This document shows positions 1-10,207 of a DNA stretch of 64,000 nt, in pieces; position 1 is the stretch's first letter; each line of letters opens with the position of its first letter. Below the pieces are notes generated by a model, which ran no database searches, was not told the DNA's origin, and worked only from the letters and a program-made list of their open reading frames with translations. Origin of the DNA: Typhlomys cinereus (Eukaryota; Chordata; Mammalia; Rodentia; Platacanthomyidae). The DNA lies in the NCBI GenBank assembly GCA_023101885.1, contig JALPQD010000004.1, forward strand, positions 17,264,688-17,328,687, given 5' to 3'. The translations under genes and the position numbers were made by a program.

Positions 1-3000
1 TAATAGTTCTAGTAACTATTCTAATTATTTTAGCACTGTCCTGTTGACACTTTGCAACAATGTAGCATTGGACCTCCTTAAAGCAACCATTATATTCCAC
101 TTATATGTTGAACTGGCCTTGAACTATTCCTCAAAAACTTTTATTAGTAGCTCTTATATTTACAAGTACCACAGGTCAGCCACAATCTGATTCCTTGTAT
201 CTCTACCAACAGAACCTAGCACTTGTTCAACAAATGACCCAACACTGTACAAACCAGTGCAAAATGAAGTTGTCATTTCTTAAAATCCAAACATCTTTTT
301 TCTCCTTTCAAATCGCTGTAAATTGATATGAAAATACTTCCCATTATCACAATAAATAGTCACAAAGTTTATTCCAAGGAATTCATATTTAATTGGTGGG
401 ATCCCAGGAACAAGGAGAAGACAGGATGATCATTCCTCGTTGCTCTGAAATCCACCGCATAATTTTCCTTTCATATCAGCAGGCTGAGACTATATTTATT
501 CCTCCTTTCTCTTTTCAACATCCTTCAAGCACACTGAAGCACTCATAAGATCTTGTTTCACCCTCATGCCTTACAACACACTCTGATATGTGCTGCATGT
601 GTGCATGGGGTAGCACTTGTCTCTATTAGGAAAGTCTCCACGTTTACTTCCAAAAGTTCATGAACGGGAATGAAAACAAGCATCTCTCTAGAACACCCAA
701 GGCTCCCTGCAAGGACTGACACACTGCAGAATGGCCACAGATGGCCACCCAGAGACAACCATACGACTGCATAGACTTCTGCAGAGAGCAATATGTGCTG
801 GGAAGTGCAGCCAAAGCCTCACTTTGCATGCCCGCCCTCAAGTTGCTGGGCTTGTGCCACTGCCAGAGGACTTCCTGAGGAAGGTGGAGACTGAGCAGGT
901 GTCTCACTTTTGAAAATCCCCTCCCATTCTGGGACAAATACATTAAGACCTCACTGATAGAAGGAACTGCTATTTAGATCTCTCTCTCTCTCTTTACAAC
1001 ACAGCACTGTCTAAAGTGATTACTCCCAGACTCTGTGATGCTCTACCTATTTGCATTCTGATATCTTCTGTACAGAACAAGTTAACAGAGATTTCATTCC
1101 ATGTAATGTCACCAGAAATACAATGTTATCTATAATAAATGCCACTAGATTGCACTCTGGAGACAGCATTCTCAGTCACCGTCTCCTGGAAGCATTTTCT
1201 GGAACAATGATCACAGATTCCCACTTTGGACACCAAGGAGGGTCAGTCCCTCTGTGAACTTTCAGCGGGATCTCTTGCTCACCATTTCTTGAAGCCCCAA
1301 TGTCTCATGTTTTTCTCAGACTTCTGTGTTTCCTAGAAAAAAAAGTTAATATAAAAACATTTTACCCATTCGCTTCAATAAACAATCACAAAGTTTATTC
1401 CTAGACAAAGCAAAGTTTTTTAAATGTATAGGTTTGGGTGGCCAAAAGCTATATAGTTTACAATATGCATAGAAATTCATAACAAGATACGGCCCCAAAA
1501 ACTGAAAAACTAACTTTTCTATGACCCTGGAATTCTTTTTAAGACATTCTAGACACAACAAATAAATTTTATTTTCTCCTTTGTTATGCTTTTGGCTCAG
1601 TTAATGGTGTCAAACTACTTTCTGTAAAATTTTTGTTCCCTAAATTTCTTTTCCTTAAATTCGTTTCTAAAAAATCTATGGACAGCTTTAATCTACAGTC
1701 TTTCTAGGGTATTTACTTGAGTAGAATCATAACTTCTGCACTTGTCTTCATTTGTTTAGACAACTGAAACATAGCATGGTCCTTTGCTCATAGAGCTTAG
1801 TTGTACAATATAATATTCAATTAGTTAAAATATTAAGAAAATAAAGTATTTCATACCCAATGATAAAATAAAGGAATGATCTATTATTACAAGTCAAGAT
1901 ACTTTCTCTTTAAGGGTTATGGATACAAAATGACAGGTATAAAGTAAAGGTGGAAATACTTTAAACTATTTCAATAAAGTCAAATGAATAGTATCTAAAC
2001 TTACATAATTTGTGAGACTTACCAAAGTCATAATTTGGGGTTTAAACTGTTGCAATCGAATTCTTTTCCAAAAAATCCTTCACTCATTACAACCACAATT
2101 TAATAAAATTTATGTGTGGAAAAAAGATATTTATCCTTTAGAATTTCACGGCATTCCTTAGATATTTCATTAATATTGGAATTATTCCAAAGAATAAAAT
2201 GTAAAATAATGACACACATAATTTTCTTGTGTTGTACTGATGTGAATCGCAAAAGACTTCCTAGTTAATTGGAGTGTGTTTGTTCAGCATTGTGTGCCAG
2301 TGCAGACTTCTGAATTCATTACATTGTGGCATAGGTTTAGAGAACATTATTAAAATTATACAAGTCAAGCCTTGTGCAACAGTGATAAGAGTTGTAAGGA
2401 AAAAATAATAAAACATGCTAAAGTGAAATTGTTTCACTGTATATCGTCTACCTATTATGTCAGGTCAATTAAGTCTTTTCTGAAACAAGAAGAATTTTTT
2501 TGAACAAAAAGAAGTGCTATTCTTAATCAGTATTGTGAAATCTGGACATGAGGCTTACAGTAAGGTATTTCTTTTGATAGCTAAAAGGATAAAAATGTTT
2601 TTAATCCATTACAAAATGATCCCTGGTTGGTACTATTATGAGAAGTTTTGTAAAGATTAGGAGCTTTGAGAGAGAACTATTTTAAATTCCAGTTCTTATC
2701 ATAAGATGTCACTTAAGTTCTGTTCCAGTTCCCATGTATGCAATGTCTTTAATTTAGAACATTTTTTTTAAAAAGACCAATGTGACCTTAAAAACTATGA
2801 GTATCATTTAAAACTGAAAAAGATCAGGAAAAAAGTTTAATTATAGTTAATATACTTTCATTTCTTTTATCTTTTTGAGTTTCTAGTAGTACTGGAATTG
2901 AACATTTGAAAATTTAGGAAAATATTTACAATAATATATTAATGGATAACTAAAACTATAATATAAATGAAGAATACTAGCACCCAATTAATAGGTGTGG

Positions 3001-3445
3001 TGAAAAGAAAAATTTCATTCATGACAATAAAAGTAGATAATTATTATAACAAAGTATAGGAAAACAACACAACATTTTGATGGAATTATAGTTTAATGGT
3101 ACTAAGATTAAATCAATTTCAGGAAGGATATATTAAATTAATTTAAAGGAAAAAATCATCAAATGCCAGCAGATAATAAAAGCTGCTTTATTTTCTATTT
3201 GCCTTAAAAGATTTACAAAGCTTCACTTATACAATGATTTCAACTATAACTTGCAGTTTTATCCTTTTTGTATATAATGTTAATCAACCATTTGGAACTT
3301 AAAATTTGATTTACCAAGTACCTCTTGTGTATTTCAGCTAAGCATATTTCATAAAGATTTTTGAAAATAGTACTAAGGGGAAAAAATAAAAACAAAGAAC
3401 TTGTAGTAAAATTTAATCATAAAGTGTTTCCTTCAGGTACCCTTC
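1..3445. other. AT-rich stretch, no gene or repeat recognised
   Basis: Read on both strands, this stretch shows only short random-looking reading frames, a short TC run near 979-992 and scattered A/T runs. A motif of about 36 bases around 341-378 recurs imperfectly at 1367-1404; both copies end in the same 17 bases (tcacaaagtttattcc preceded by a). No transposon end, splice-flanked exon or CpG island was recognised. It may be unique sequence or very old repeat that has decayed beyond recognition. Confidence 0.5.
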
Positions 3446-3449
3446 CCCT

Positions 3450-4042
3450 TGGAAAAAGGACAGCATTTTCAACAAATAAGTGTAGGAAAAATTGGATAGC
3501 TACATGCAGAAGAGTGAAATTGGATCCCTATCTGTTACCCTGCACGAAAATTAATTCCACGTAGATCAAAGACCTCAATTTTAGACCAGAGACTACAAAA
3601 ACTCTAGAAGAAAGAGTAGGGAATTTCCTTGAACTGATTGGCCTAGACCAACATCTTCTGAATAGAACCCCAAATGCATAGGAAATAGAACCAACACTCA
3701 CAAGTTGTATTTCATGAAAATAAAGTTTCTGTTTGACAAAAGATATTGTTAAGGAACAAAAAAAGGCAACCCACAGAATGGGAGAAATTCCTTGCTGATA
3801 TGTGGTTACATATTTGAGGGAGTACTGATATCAGAGTACACAAAGAACTCAAAAAAAGTAAATAATCCCATTGAAAAATGGGACTTAGAACTAAAAGAAA
3901 CTTTTCACAGGACAAAATTCAAATATTTTCCAGATATCTTTTAAAATGTTATACTTCCCTAGCCATGAGGGAAATGCAAATTAAAGCCATCCTGAGATAT
4001 CTTCTCAACCCAATCAAAATAAGTACAATAAGAACACAAACA
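3450..4042 (+). mobile_element. Old L1 fragment, left part (ORF2 3' region)
   Basis: The text runs parallel to the ORF2 3' region of the full-length L1 in this window (about 59285-59860): the 'atcttcaacaaatggtgctg' block, the 'ggcaacccacagaatgggag' block and the 'agccatcagggaaatgcaaa' block occur in the same order with heavy divergence. The element is 5'-truncated near 3450. It stops at a younger L1 insertion at 4043 and resumes at about 5706. No frame is open across it. It is a dead fragment of an L1 much older than those inserted into it. Confidence 0.8.
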
Positions 4043-5070
4043 GGAAACCGCGATGAGGGAGGAGTCAATCACCCATTTGCGAAATGGTTACTTTCTATCT
4101 GCCACACTATATGCCCTCCCCTTCTGGTAAGATCATACCCCATCGTTTGTAAATGATCAGGAAGGAAAGTCTGTGAACTTAACCAGATGTCTCATTACTT
4201 ACTTGCAGTCCTTGATGGTGGCCTATTTTCTCTGCTGTAACATAGTCCCCTGCTTGTTTCTAGTGTGGCCATCCTTCCCCATCCCTCCTGTTCATAATCT
4301 TTGCAATTACAGATACTCCACACAAGTTAGGGCCGAAGCAATCATAATTGGACATTGCATGCCCGGCGCAATGTCCAACACACTATTGACCTCACAATGT
4401 TTAGCATCAAGATTCTTGGAGGCAAGGGATTGACAGCCACAGTAGTGTTCCTATGCTTAAGGGGAACACAGGAAAGGGTTCAGGGAAATGCCACTGGGTC
4501 CTTGTACGTCATCAGAGAGGAGGGCCCAGAGGAGAGTCAGGCATGCACAAGAAAGGACTCTGGGAATTGGGGCGGGAGGCACGGGGGGGGGAGGGGGGGG
4601 AGGGAGGGATCAGGGGAGGGGGAGCAGGGGGTTGGGGGGAGGAGGAGAGAGGGAGGGAACTGGGGTACCTATTAAGTTTGTATGAGCTGAAATAATAATA
4701 AAAAATGTATTTTAAAAAATCTTTGCAATTACAGTAGGTATTACAGAGAATTATCCTTAAGTGTCTCTAAGTGGGTTCGGTACTAGGATCCACCTATTAG
4801 GGAGTACATACAGTGCTTAATTTTCTGTGTCTGGGATACTTCACTCAATATAATTGTTTCTAATTCCATCCATTTCCTGGCAAATTCCAATAATTCATCA
4901 TTTTTGATGGCTGAGTAGTACTCCATTTTATAGATGTACCACATTTTCCTTACCCACTCGTCAACTGTTGGACATTTGGGTTGATTCCATGACTTTGCTA
5001 TTGTAAACAGTGCTGCTAGGAACATGGTCATGCTTGTGCTATTGAGGTGAATTTTTGCTGTATGGGGGTT
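4043..5070 (-). mobile_element. Inverted arm of a 5'-inverted L1 (split by another L1)
   Basis: The sequence is the reverse complement of an L1 3' UTR followed by the end of ORF2; it corresponds to about 60590 back to 60010 of the full-length copy in this window. A minus-strand frame at 4783-5031 still reads typical ORF2 C-terminal text (MWYIYKMEYYSAIKNDELLEF). At about 5070 orientation flips to plus and the L1 text continues from a point close to where the inverted text began. That is the signature of twin priming during target-primed reverse transcription. A later L1 3' end sits inside this arm at 4313-4717. Confidence 0.85.
4313..4717 (+). mobile_element. Young L1 3' end, 5'-truncated, nested inside another L1
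   Basis: This 405 bp piece is L1 3' UTR only, running from the 'atactccacacaagttagg' block through a very G-rich purine tract (about 4560-4660) to the 'ttaagtttgtatgagctgaa' end and an AT-rich tail with AATAAA-like motifs. It is bounded by a perfect 17 bp target-site duplication (aatctttgcaattacag at 4296-4312 and 4718-4734). Removing it rejoins the inverted L1 text exactly. It is the innermost of three nested L1 insertions. It contains no coding part. Confidence 0.92.
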
Positions 5071-5705
5071 AACAAGACTCTAGTTTAACAGGTTTTTATC
5101 TCTGTCCAGAGGGTGACATCCAATACCCATCAGGATGGAGCCAAGGGCATTGCAGGAGCAGCAAAACTGAAAAAAAAAATCAACAAACCATAATTCAGAA
5201 CATCAGAGACTATATCAATCACCTGAAACTCGGCCAGACTAATCTCTCCCCATCCTGAAGCTCAGGGAAATTTGCAGAAGAGGGGGCGGTAAGATTGTAA
5301 GGATGGGAGGAGTAATGATATACAAGATACTCCACACAAGTTAGGATCGAAGCAATCATAATTGGACTTTGCGTGCCCTGGGCAATGTCCAACACACTGT
5401 TGACCCCACAAAGTCTAGCATTTGCTAAAGGCACTAGATTCCTGGGAGGCAAGAGATTGACAGTCACAGTAGTGTTCCTATGCTTAATGGGAACACAGGA
5501 AAGGGTTCTGGGAAATGCCACTGAGTCCTTGCACCTCATCAGAGAGGAGGACCCAGAGAAGAGTTTGGCATGCACATTGAAGGATGCTCCGAGGATGGGA
5601 GGGGGAGGCACTGGGGGATGGGGAGGGAGTGGGGGTGGGGAGTTGGAGGGAGGGAGAGGACCAGTGTACCTGTTAAGTTTGTATGAGTGGAAATAAAAAA
5701 AAAAA
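5071..5705 (+). mobile_element. Direct arm (3' UTR and tail) of the 5'-inverted L1
   Basis: This is L1 3' UTR in plus orientation, matching about 60625-61255 of the full-length copy: 'catcaggatggagccaaggg', then 'gggggcggtaagattgta', 'atactccacacaagttagg', the G-rich purine tract, 'ttaagtttgtatgagtgga' and a poly-A tail. Together with 4043-5070 it forms one insertion. A short duplication of about 10 bp (aacacaaaca at 4033-4042 and 5706-5715) flanks the pair, and older L1 text resumes on both sides. The long minus-strand frame across 5219-5731 is only the antisense of this UTR. Confidence 0.88.
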
Positions 5706-6880
5706 AACACAAACAACAAACCTTCAATCATTGCTGGTGATGGTCCAAACTTTTACCACCCCTTTGGAGATCAGTATGGAGACTCCTAAAAAATAAATTT
5801 TGATTTACTGCACAATTCGACTACAACGTTCATTTTGGAATGTTCCCAAAGAAGACTACATATTACTAGAGAGACATATATATATCCGTGTTCACTTAAG
5901 CTCTGTTCACAGTAACAAAGAAATAGAATCAGCCTAGATGTTAAACAGCAGACAATAGATAATGAAAATGCAATACATATACAAATGGAATGCTTTACGA
6001 CTGTCAAAAAAATGAATCAATGAAATTTGCTGACAAAGTAGGAAGAAATTATGCTATGTGAAATGTCCCACATGCTGAACAACCAAGACTGCATGTTTAC
6101 CCTTATAAATAGATCCTAGCATTGAATGTTCTGAATGATATATTCAAATGCAAACTTAGATAATACCCACAAACTAGAAAGGAACATAAGTCAGTAGAGT
6201 GGAAGAAGATCACAAGAGGGTATAGGCAAACAGATGAATAAGACAGTTATGGAAGAAAAGTCTTTATGGGGGGGAAAGAAAAGGGATAGGATAATATAAA
6301 GGGGAGAGAGGAAAGAAGAAAGAAGAAGGTAAGGCTTGCGAAAAAAGTTGGTCAGCAGTTCCCCCCTGTGTCTTCCCCTGTGAATGCTATAAGTTACAAC
6401 AGCTTTGGTAAATAGAAGCCAGTGGAGTAATTGTGGTATGCAAAGCCCATGGTAATTAATTACTATATGAATGTGTTATAATAACCCCTTCTTATTGTCA
6501 GGGAACACATGCCTGGTTTATAAACCAATCCAAACAACAGTGAAAGGGGAAAACAGATTTCTTAGCATTTACTATAAACACTTGATAGTAATCTACCACC
6601 TAAACACATTTTATTATACCTTCAGATAAGAAAAAACTCTCAGCACTTAACCAAGATGCACCCTATTGCAGTGGAAGATTAATAAGAGAGAAAAGCACAA
6701 CTGACTAGAATGCAGAATATTGGTGACCCTAGAATGATATACCCTTATCAGATTATTAAAATCTCTTTCATAAAGATCAGGAAACCTTGCAGATGACGGG
6801 GGTAGTAAGATTTTTAAGTGCCTAAAAGTGGAGAGGTGTATTGATGACCATGACATGGCTACTGTACCCAAAAGTTTACT
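5706..6880 (+). mobile_element. Old L1 fragment, right part (ORF2 end and 3' UTR)
   Basis: The old L1 interrupted at 4042 resumes here. Around 5740-6060 the degraded ORF2 3' blocks are readable (the 'tggagac...' block, then 'aaatggaatgctttacgac' matching the 'aatggaatac' block, then 'gaaatttgc'). From about 6160 onward a degenerate 3' UTR follows. The stretch near 6780-6865 resembles the UTR block that precedes 'gggggcggtaag' in the younger copies. It carries many stops and frameshifts. The 3' limit near 6880 is approximate. Confidence 0.65.
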
Positions 6881-6920
6881 TTAATTAGATATACTATCAC
6901 CAGATTTATACAATGACTGA

Positions 6921-7295
6921 TGTCATGGTTTGAAATGTGAGTTGTCCTCCACAGGCTCATATATTTGAATCCTTCATTTTTTGTTTGAGAAGGTCATAGC
7001 ACCTTCAGGATATGGAGTCTTGCTGAGGGAAGTCATATCACAGGGAATGGGTCTGAAGGTTGGTCAGTTCTGTCCTATTCCCCACTAGGAGTCTCCTCTC
7101 ACAGCTCTCTCAGCCTCCATGATGTCTGCAGTGACTTAAGTTGCCTCCAGTTTCTGCCAGCCGACCATGCCTTTTCCACCATAAAGGACTGCATCTTTCC
7201 TCTGGAACTATAAGTCAAATAAGTCTCTTTATCTCCCATTAAGTAGCTTGACTTTGAGTGCTGTTTAACAGCAACAGAGAAGAGTAATCAGTACA
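6921..7295 (+). repeat. 5' LTR of the MaLR element
   Basis: It begins with TG (tgtcatggtttgaaatgtga) and ends near 'cagtaca', fitting the TG...CA rule for LTRs. Its length of about 375 bp equals that of the two ORR1-like solo LTRs on the minus strand at 53293-53666 and 62331-62706. The block at 7174-7246 contains the ORR1-typical 'ctctggaactataagtcaaa' and an AATAAG sequence in polyadenylation-signal position. Confidence 0.8.
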
Positions 7296-7300
7296 TAAAT

Positions 7301-7318
7301 TGATACCAGGAGTAGGGT
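7301..7318 (+). other. Retroviral-type primer binding site (tRNA-Leu-like)
   Basis: The observed sequence tgataccaggagtagggt lies 5 bases after the 5' LTR end. It resembles the tRNA-Leu-complementary site known for ERVL and MaLR elements, differing at about two positions from the form I recall. Its position exactly downstream of an LTR makes chance similarity unlikely. Confidence 0.7.
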
Positions 7319-8931
7319 GTTGCCGTGAGACTAAGAGAATTTGGTACCAGAGAGTGAAGTGTTGTGATACTGAGAGAACTTCGTATCAAAAAACATGACC
7401 ATTGCTGTGACGTATCTGATGTGTCTTAGGAAATGTTTGTTGGGAAAAATATATAGAACTTTGGAGATTTGTGCTGGGAAAGCCTTTGCATCTTAGAGAG
7501 AGGGTCTGCAGGGCCATTCTAGTGAGAGTTTTGAAGACAGTAATGCTGACAGAGACACAGACAATGGAAGTCCAGCTTATGATGGTGCAGAGGCAACAGG
7601 AACTGTGTTAGAAAGTGAACCAGGGCCAAATGAAGTGATGCATTGGCAGAGCATTTGATCAAGTTTTGCCCTCATCCTGAAATCTTGCCTGAAATTAAAT
7701 TTGAGTGTTTGGAGAAACAAGACAACATTGTCTTGGCAACATAGCATGGTTACTTTTTAGCACTGTGTTCAGAGATATGATGAAAAAAATTAAGGAATCA
7801 GGCAAAAGGAGTTAAAAATTGTGAGACTTGATGACAAATACAATGCCAAGTTTAAAGAGTTGAACCATGAAGATGCAGACAGCAAAATGATGGCCATTGT
7901 TAAAGAGATTAGCTCCATTAGTGAACAAAAGTCTGTTCTTCATTTAGACACTAGAAGAGCCTGCACCCTAAGGACAAGATCCTCAGGGAAGACTATCACC
8001 CATAAAAATGCAAATTCTTTTGGAAGTGAAGAGCTGAATGCATTCAAAGGGAATGTTCTGCTCAACTTAAAGTAACTGTCCAGGAGAGATTTTCCCCAAT
8101 GTCAACAAAACTGAACCAGTTGGATCCAGTCTCCAACTAGCAGCAATGCCATGTGTACTGGCTTTAAAGGTATCAAAAAGGCAAGAGATAGGAAATTCCA
8201 GAACCATCCTTTGAGGTTTCAGAGAATGGCTGCATTTAGGCAGTGTATGGTAACATTCGAAATCGTGAAGAGAGGCAGGACATTTTGTACTGTTGAGTTA
8301 AAGCCTAGTTTATCACAGAGAAGTGAAAAGATTAGAGATGTCAGAACCATCGTGGAGCATCTTCCAAGGAAAGTTGTGCATCATAGGGGAAGCCAGTCCA
8401 AGAAAGTGGTGTGTTCCTTGGGCAGCTGTGCTAGAAGTGCGGAAATAAAGCCTTTTGGAACTGAAGTGATCTCAACAAGAGACTTATCTGTTGGGCATGA
8501 AACTACAAGATTCAGAGTTTGAGGGATTTTGGTCATGATATGTAACAATTTTTCCTGGATATGCCCCCATTAATCCCTTTGGGAATGGAAATGTTTTTTT
8601 CTATGACACTGTATGCTGGAAGTATGTGATTTGCCTTTTGATATTACAGGTGGCTTTGGGTTTTTGGACTGTGTTGGAACTACTGATATAGTTTATGAAG
8701 ACTTTTTATTGCTTTTTTATTACATTTTTGCCTAATTATACAAGCTCAATAGGACCCCTCTTCTTCTCCCTTCTCCCTCCCTTCCCCCATTATCCCCCAA
8801 AGTACTCTCTCCCCTTTCCACCCCCCCCTTCCTCTCACTCCTTTTTCCTTCCTATGAAGACTTTTAAAGTTAGACCAAATAGGGTTTGCATAATGAGATG
8901 GCATTAAGCCTTTGGGGGTAAGCAGTAGAGA
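7319..8931 (+). mobile_element. MaLR internal region, non-coding
   Basis: After the primer site come imperfect short repeats ('gagactaagagaatttggta', then 'gatactgagagaacttcgta') and then the 'gaactttggagattt' and 'caagatcctcagggaaga' blocks that I recognise from MaLR internal sequences. Two short open frames (7821-8075 and 8151-8522) lie here, interrupted and too short for a gag protein. They may be decayed gag-like remnants, but I cannot show that. A small L1 fragment interrupts the region at 8707-8853. The 3' LTR begins right after a purine-rich stretch (about 8911-8931), the place expected for a polypurine tract. Confidence 0.6.
8707..8853 (-). mobile_element. Short L1 3' end inserted in the MaLR
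   Basis: The 147 bp insert reads as the reverse complement of an old L1 3' terminus: a T-rich start, then 'aattatacaagctcaatagg' corresponding to the L1 'ttaagtttgtatgag' end, then the pyrimidine-rich complement of the G-rich UTR tract. A perfect 12 bp duplication (atgaagactttt at 8695-8706 and 8854-8865) bounds it. The frames read across it on either strand (8695-8907 and 8746-8937) are artefacts. Confidence 0.85.
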
Positions 8932-9268
8932 TGTCACGGTTTGAATCCTTAGTTTTTGTTTGGGAAGGTTATGGGACCTTTAGGAGGTGGAATCATTCTG
9001 GGAGAAGGCATGGCACCGAAGGTGGGTCTGGAGGTTGGTTAATCCCACCCCATTAGCACTGGGAGTCTGTTGTTGCATATCTCTCCACCTCTTTGATGTC
9101 TGCAGTGATTTAAGCTGTCCAGTTTCTGCCAGTCAGTCATGCCTTTTCCAACATAAAGAAACCATTATCTCCCCTTTGGAACTGTAAGTCAAATCTATCT
9201 TCTCACCTCAATTAAGTTGCTTGACTTTGACTATTATCTCACAGCAACAGAGAAGAGTAATTGGTGTG
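8932..9268 (+). repeat. 3' LTR of the MaLR element
   Basis: It starts tgtcacggtttgaatcctta and ends near 'cagcaacagagaagagtaat'. It is about 40 bp shorter than the 5' LTR, mainly because the segment around the first 'caggctcat' block is missing. Strong match to the 5' LTR resumes at the 'tgatgtctgcagtgattta' block and continues to the end. Confidence 0.78.
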
Positions 9269-9867
9269 GCTAACACATCAACATTCTCCCATGGACTAGC
9301 AAGGATCTCAGGAGAAACACGTACACTTAGCAAGAATCTCTGGGGCAGATGGCAAAGAAAAGAAGGGGAGCTTCCCCACCTGTGAGCTTGCCAACTGAAA
9401 GACCACTTTTGTTACCACAGAGGTCTTGTCCCCTACTAGTTCTGAAGGAAGCCAGTGGTTCACACATGCAGAGTGACGCAAGAATGGGAGGGACATGATT
9501 GACTTGGTTAAGGGAGAGGATGGTATGAGAGAAAAAGGGTGGGAAAGAAGGGACAAGGATGCAAACTCATTTTCTTACATGTCGAAAATCCTTCATAAAA
9601 AATGTTTAAAAATTCTTCCTGCAAATGAGTGCCACCCTGTGAGACACATTCATAAGTAGAATCTCTGGGACCTTTGGTTCTTCTATTAAGTATTTCTGGC
9701 AAACATATTATTAGTTACTAGAAGGGACAGATACAGAGCTTCCTGGTCTCTATCCTTAGTTCTGGAACCTTTACTGACTTTGCTTCTTCTCTACTTATGA
9801 AACTGCTTGCTGTCATGTGGCATTGTTGCCAATCACTAGCTCTGCACCATTGAAAACCTTTTCAAAT
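9269..9867. other. No recognised feature
   Basis: The stretch contains a purine-rich segment (about 9481-9570) that is faintly reminiscent of an L1 3' UTR, but no block order supports that. No exon or repeat end was identified. Confidence 0.4.
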
Positions 9868-9927
9868 TATTTTTACTTTATTTATTATTTATTTTGGGTG
9901 TGTAGTGTGTGTGTGAATGAGTGTGCA

Positions 9928-9968
<41 letters not shown>

Positions 9969-10207
9969 ATGTGTATATCAGAGGGCACTGTTTATCCCTG
10001 TGGAAGCCCAAGGGTGACTTCAGGAATCATCCTGGATTACTTCTACTTCCCTTTAGTTTTGCTCTAGGATTTCTCAGGCTAAACCCACTAGGGCCAAAGT
10101 GCGGACCTCCACTGTTTCCACCTGGCATTTTTTACATGGGACCTGGGAGCCAAACTCAGGACCTTCTTTCAAGGCAGAGTCTTAACCCTTAAGTCACCTC
10201 TCCAGCC
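9868..10207 (-). mobile_element. Older copy of the local tRNA-head SINE
   Basis: In reverse complement the element starts at the SINE head (plus-strand end 'cacctctccagcctgt'), passes the B-box region, the 'ccatgt' block and the 'aatccaggatgattcctg' block, and ends in a CA tract (plus-strand GT run at 9931-9967) and an A/T-rich tail. It belongs to the older subfamily, which has 'ggatgattcctgaagtcacc' where the young one has 'ccatggtggttcccgaattc'. It has lost most CpGs. Confidence 0.82.

Larger units (their letters stand above)
6921..9268 (+). mobile_element. Complete MaLR (ERVL-related) element, ORR1-like LTRs
   Basis: Two related LTR copies in the same orientation (6921-7295 and 8932 to about 9268) flank a ~1.6 kb internal region. 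A primer-binding-site-like sequence lies six bases after the 5' LTR. The LTR text follows the rodent ORR1 pattern: a 'ggtttgaa' start, a 'caggctcat' block, a 'gccatgcctt' block, a 'ctctggaactataag' block, and an end at 'cacagcaacagagaagagtaa'. MaLR elements are non-autonomous relatives of ERVL and code for no functional polymerase. The two LTRs differ by many substitutions and gaps, so this is an old insertion. No clean 5 bp target duplication was found. It is dead, with no intact gene. Confidence 0.82.

Noticed and set aside
5219..5731. 170-codon Pro-rich frame on the minus strand
   Set aside because: It is the antisense of an L1 3' UTR. The same frame recurs antisense to other copies (for example the plus-strand frame at 19412-19801), so it is repeat-derived.
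8151..8522. 123-codon plus-strand frame, possible gene
   Set aside because: It lies inside a MaLR internal region between two LTRs, has no recognised domain and no splice context.
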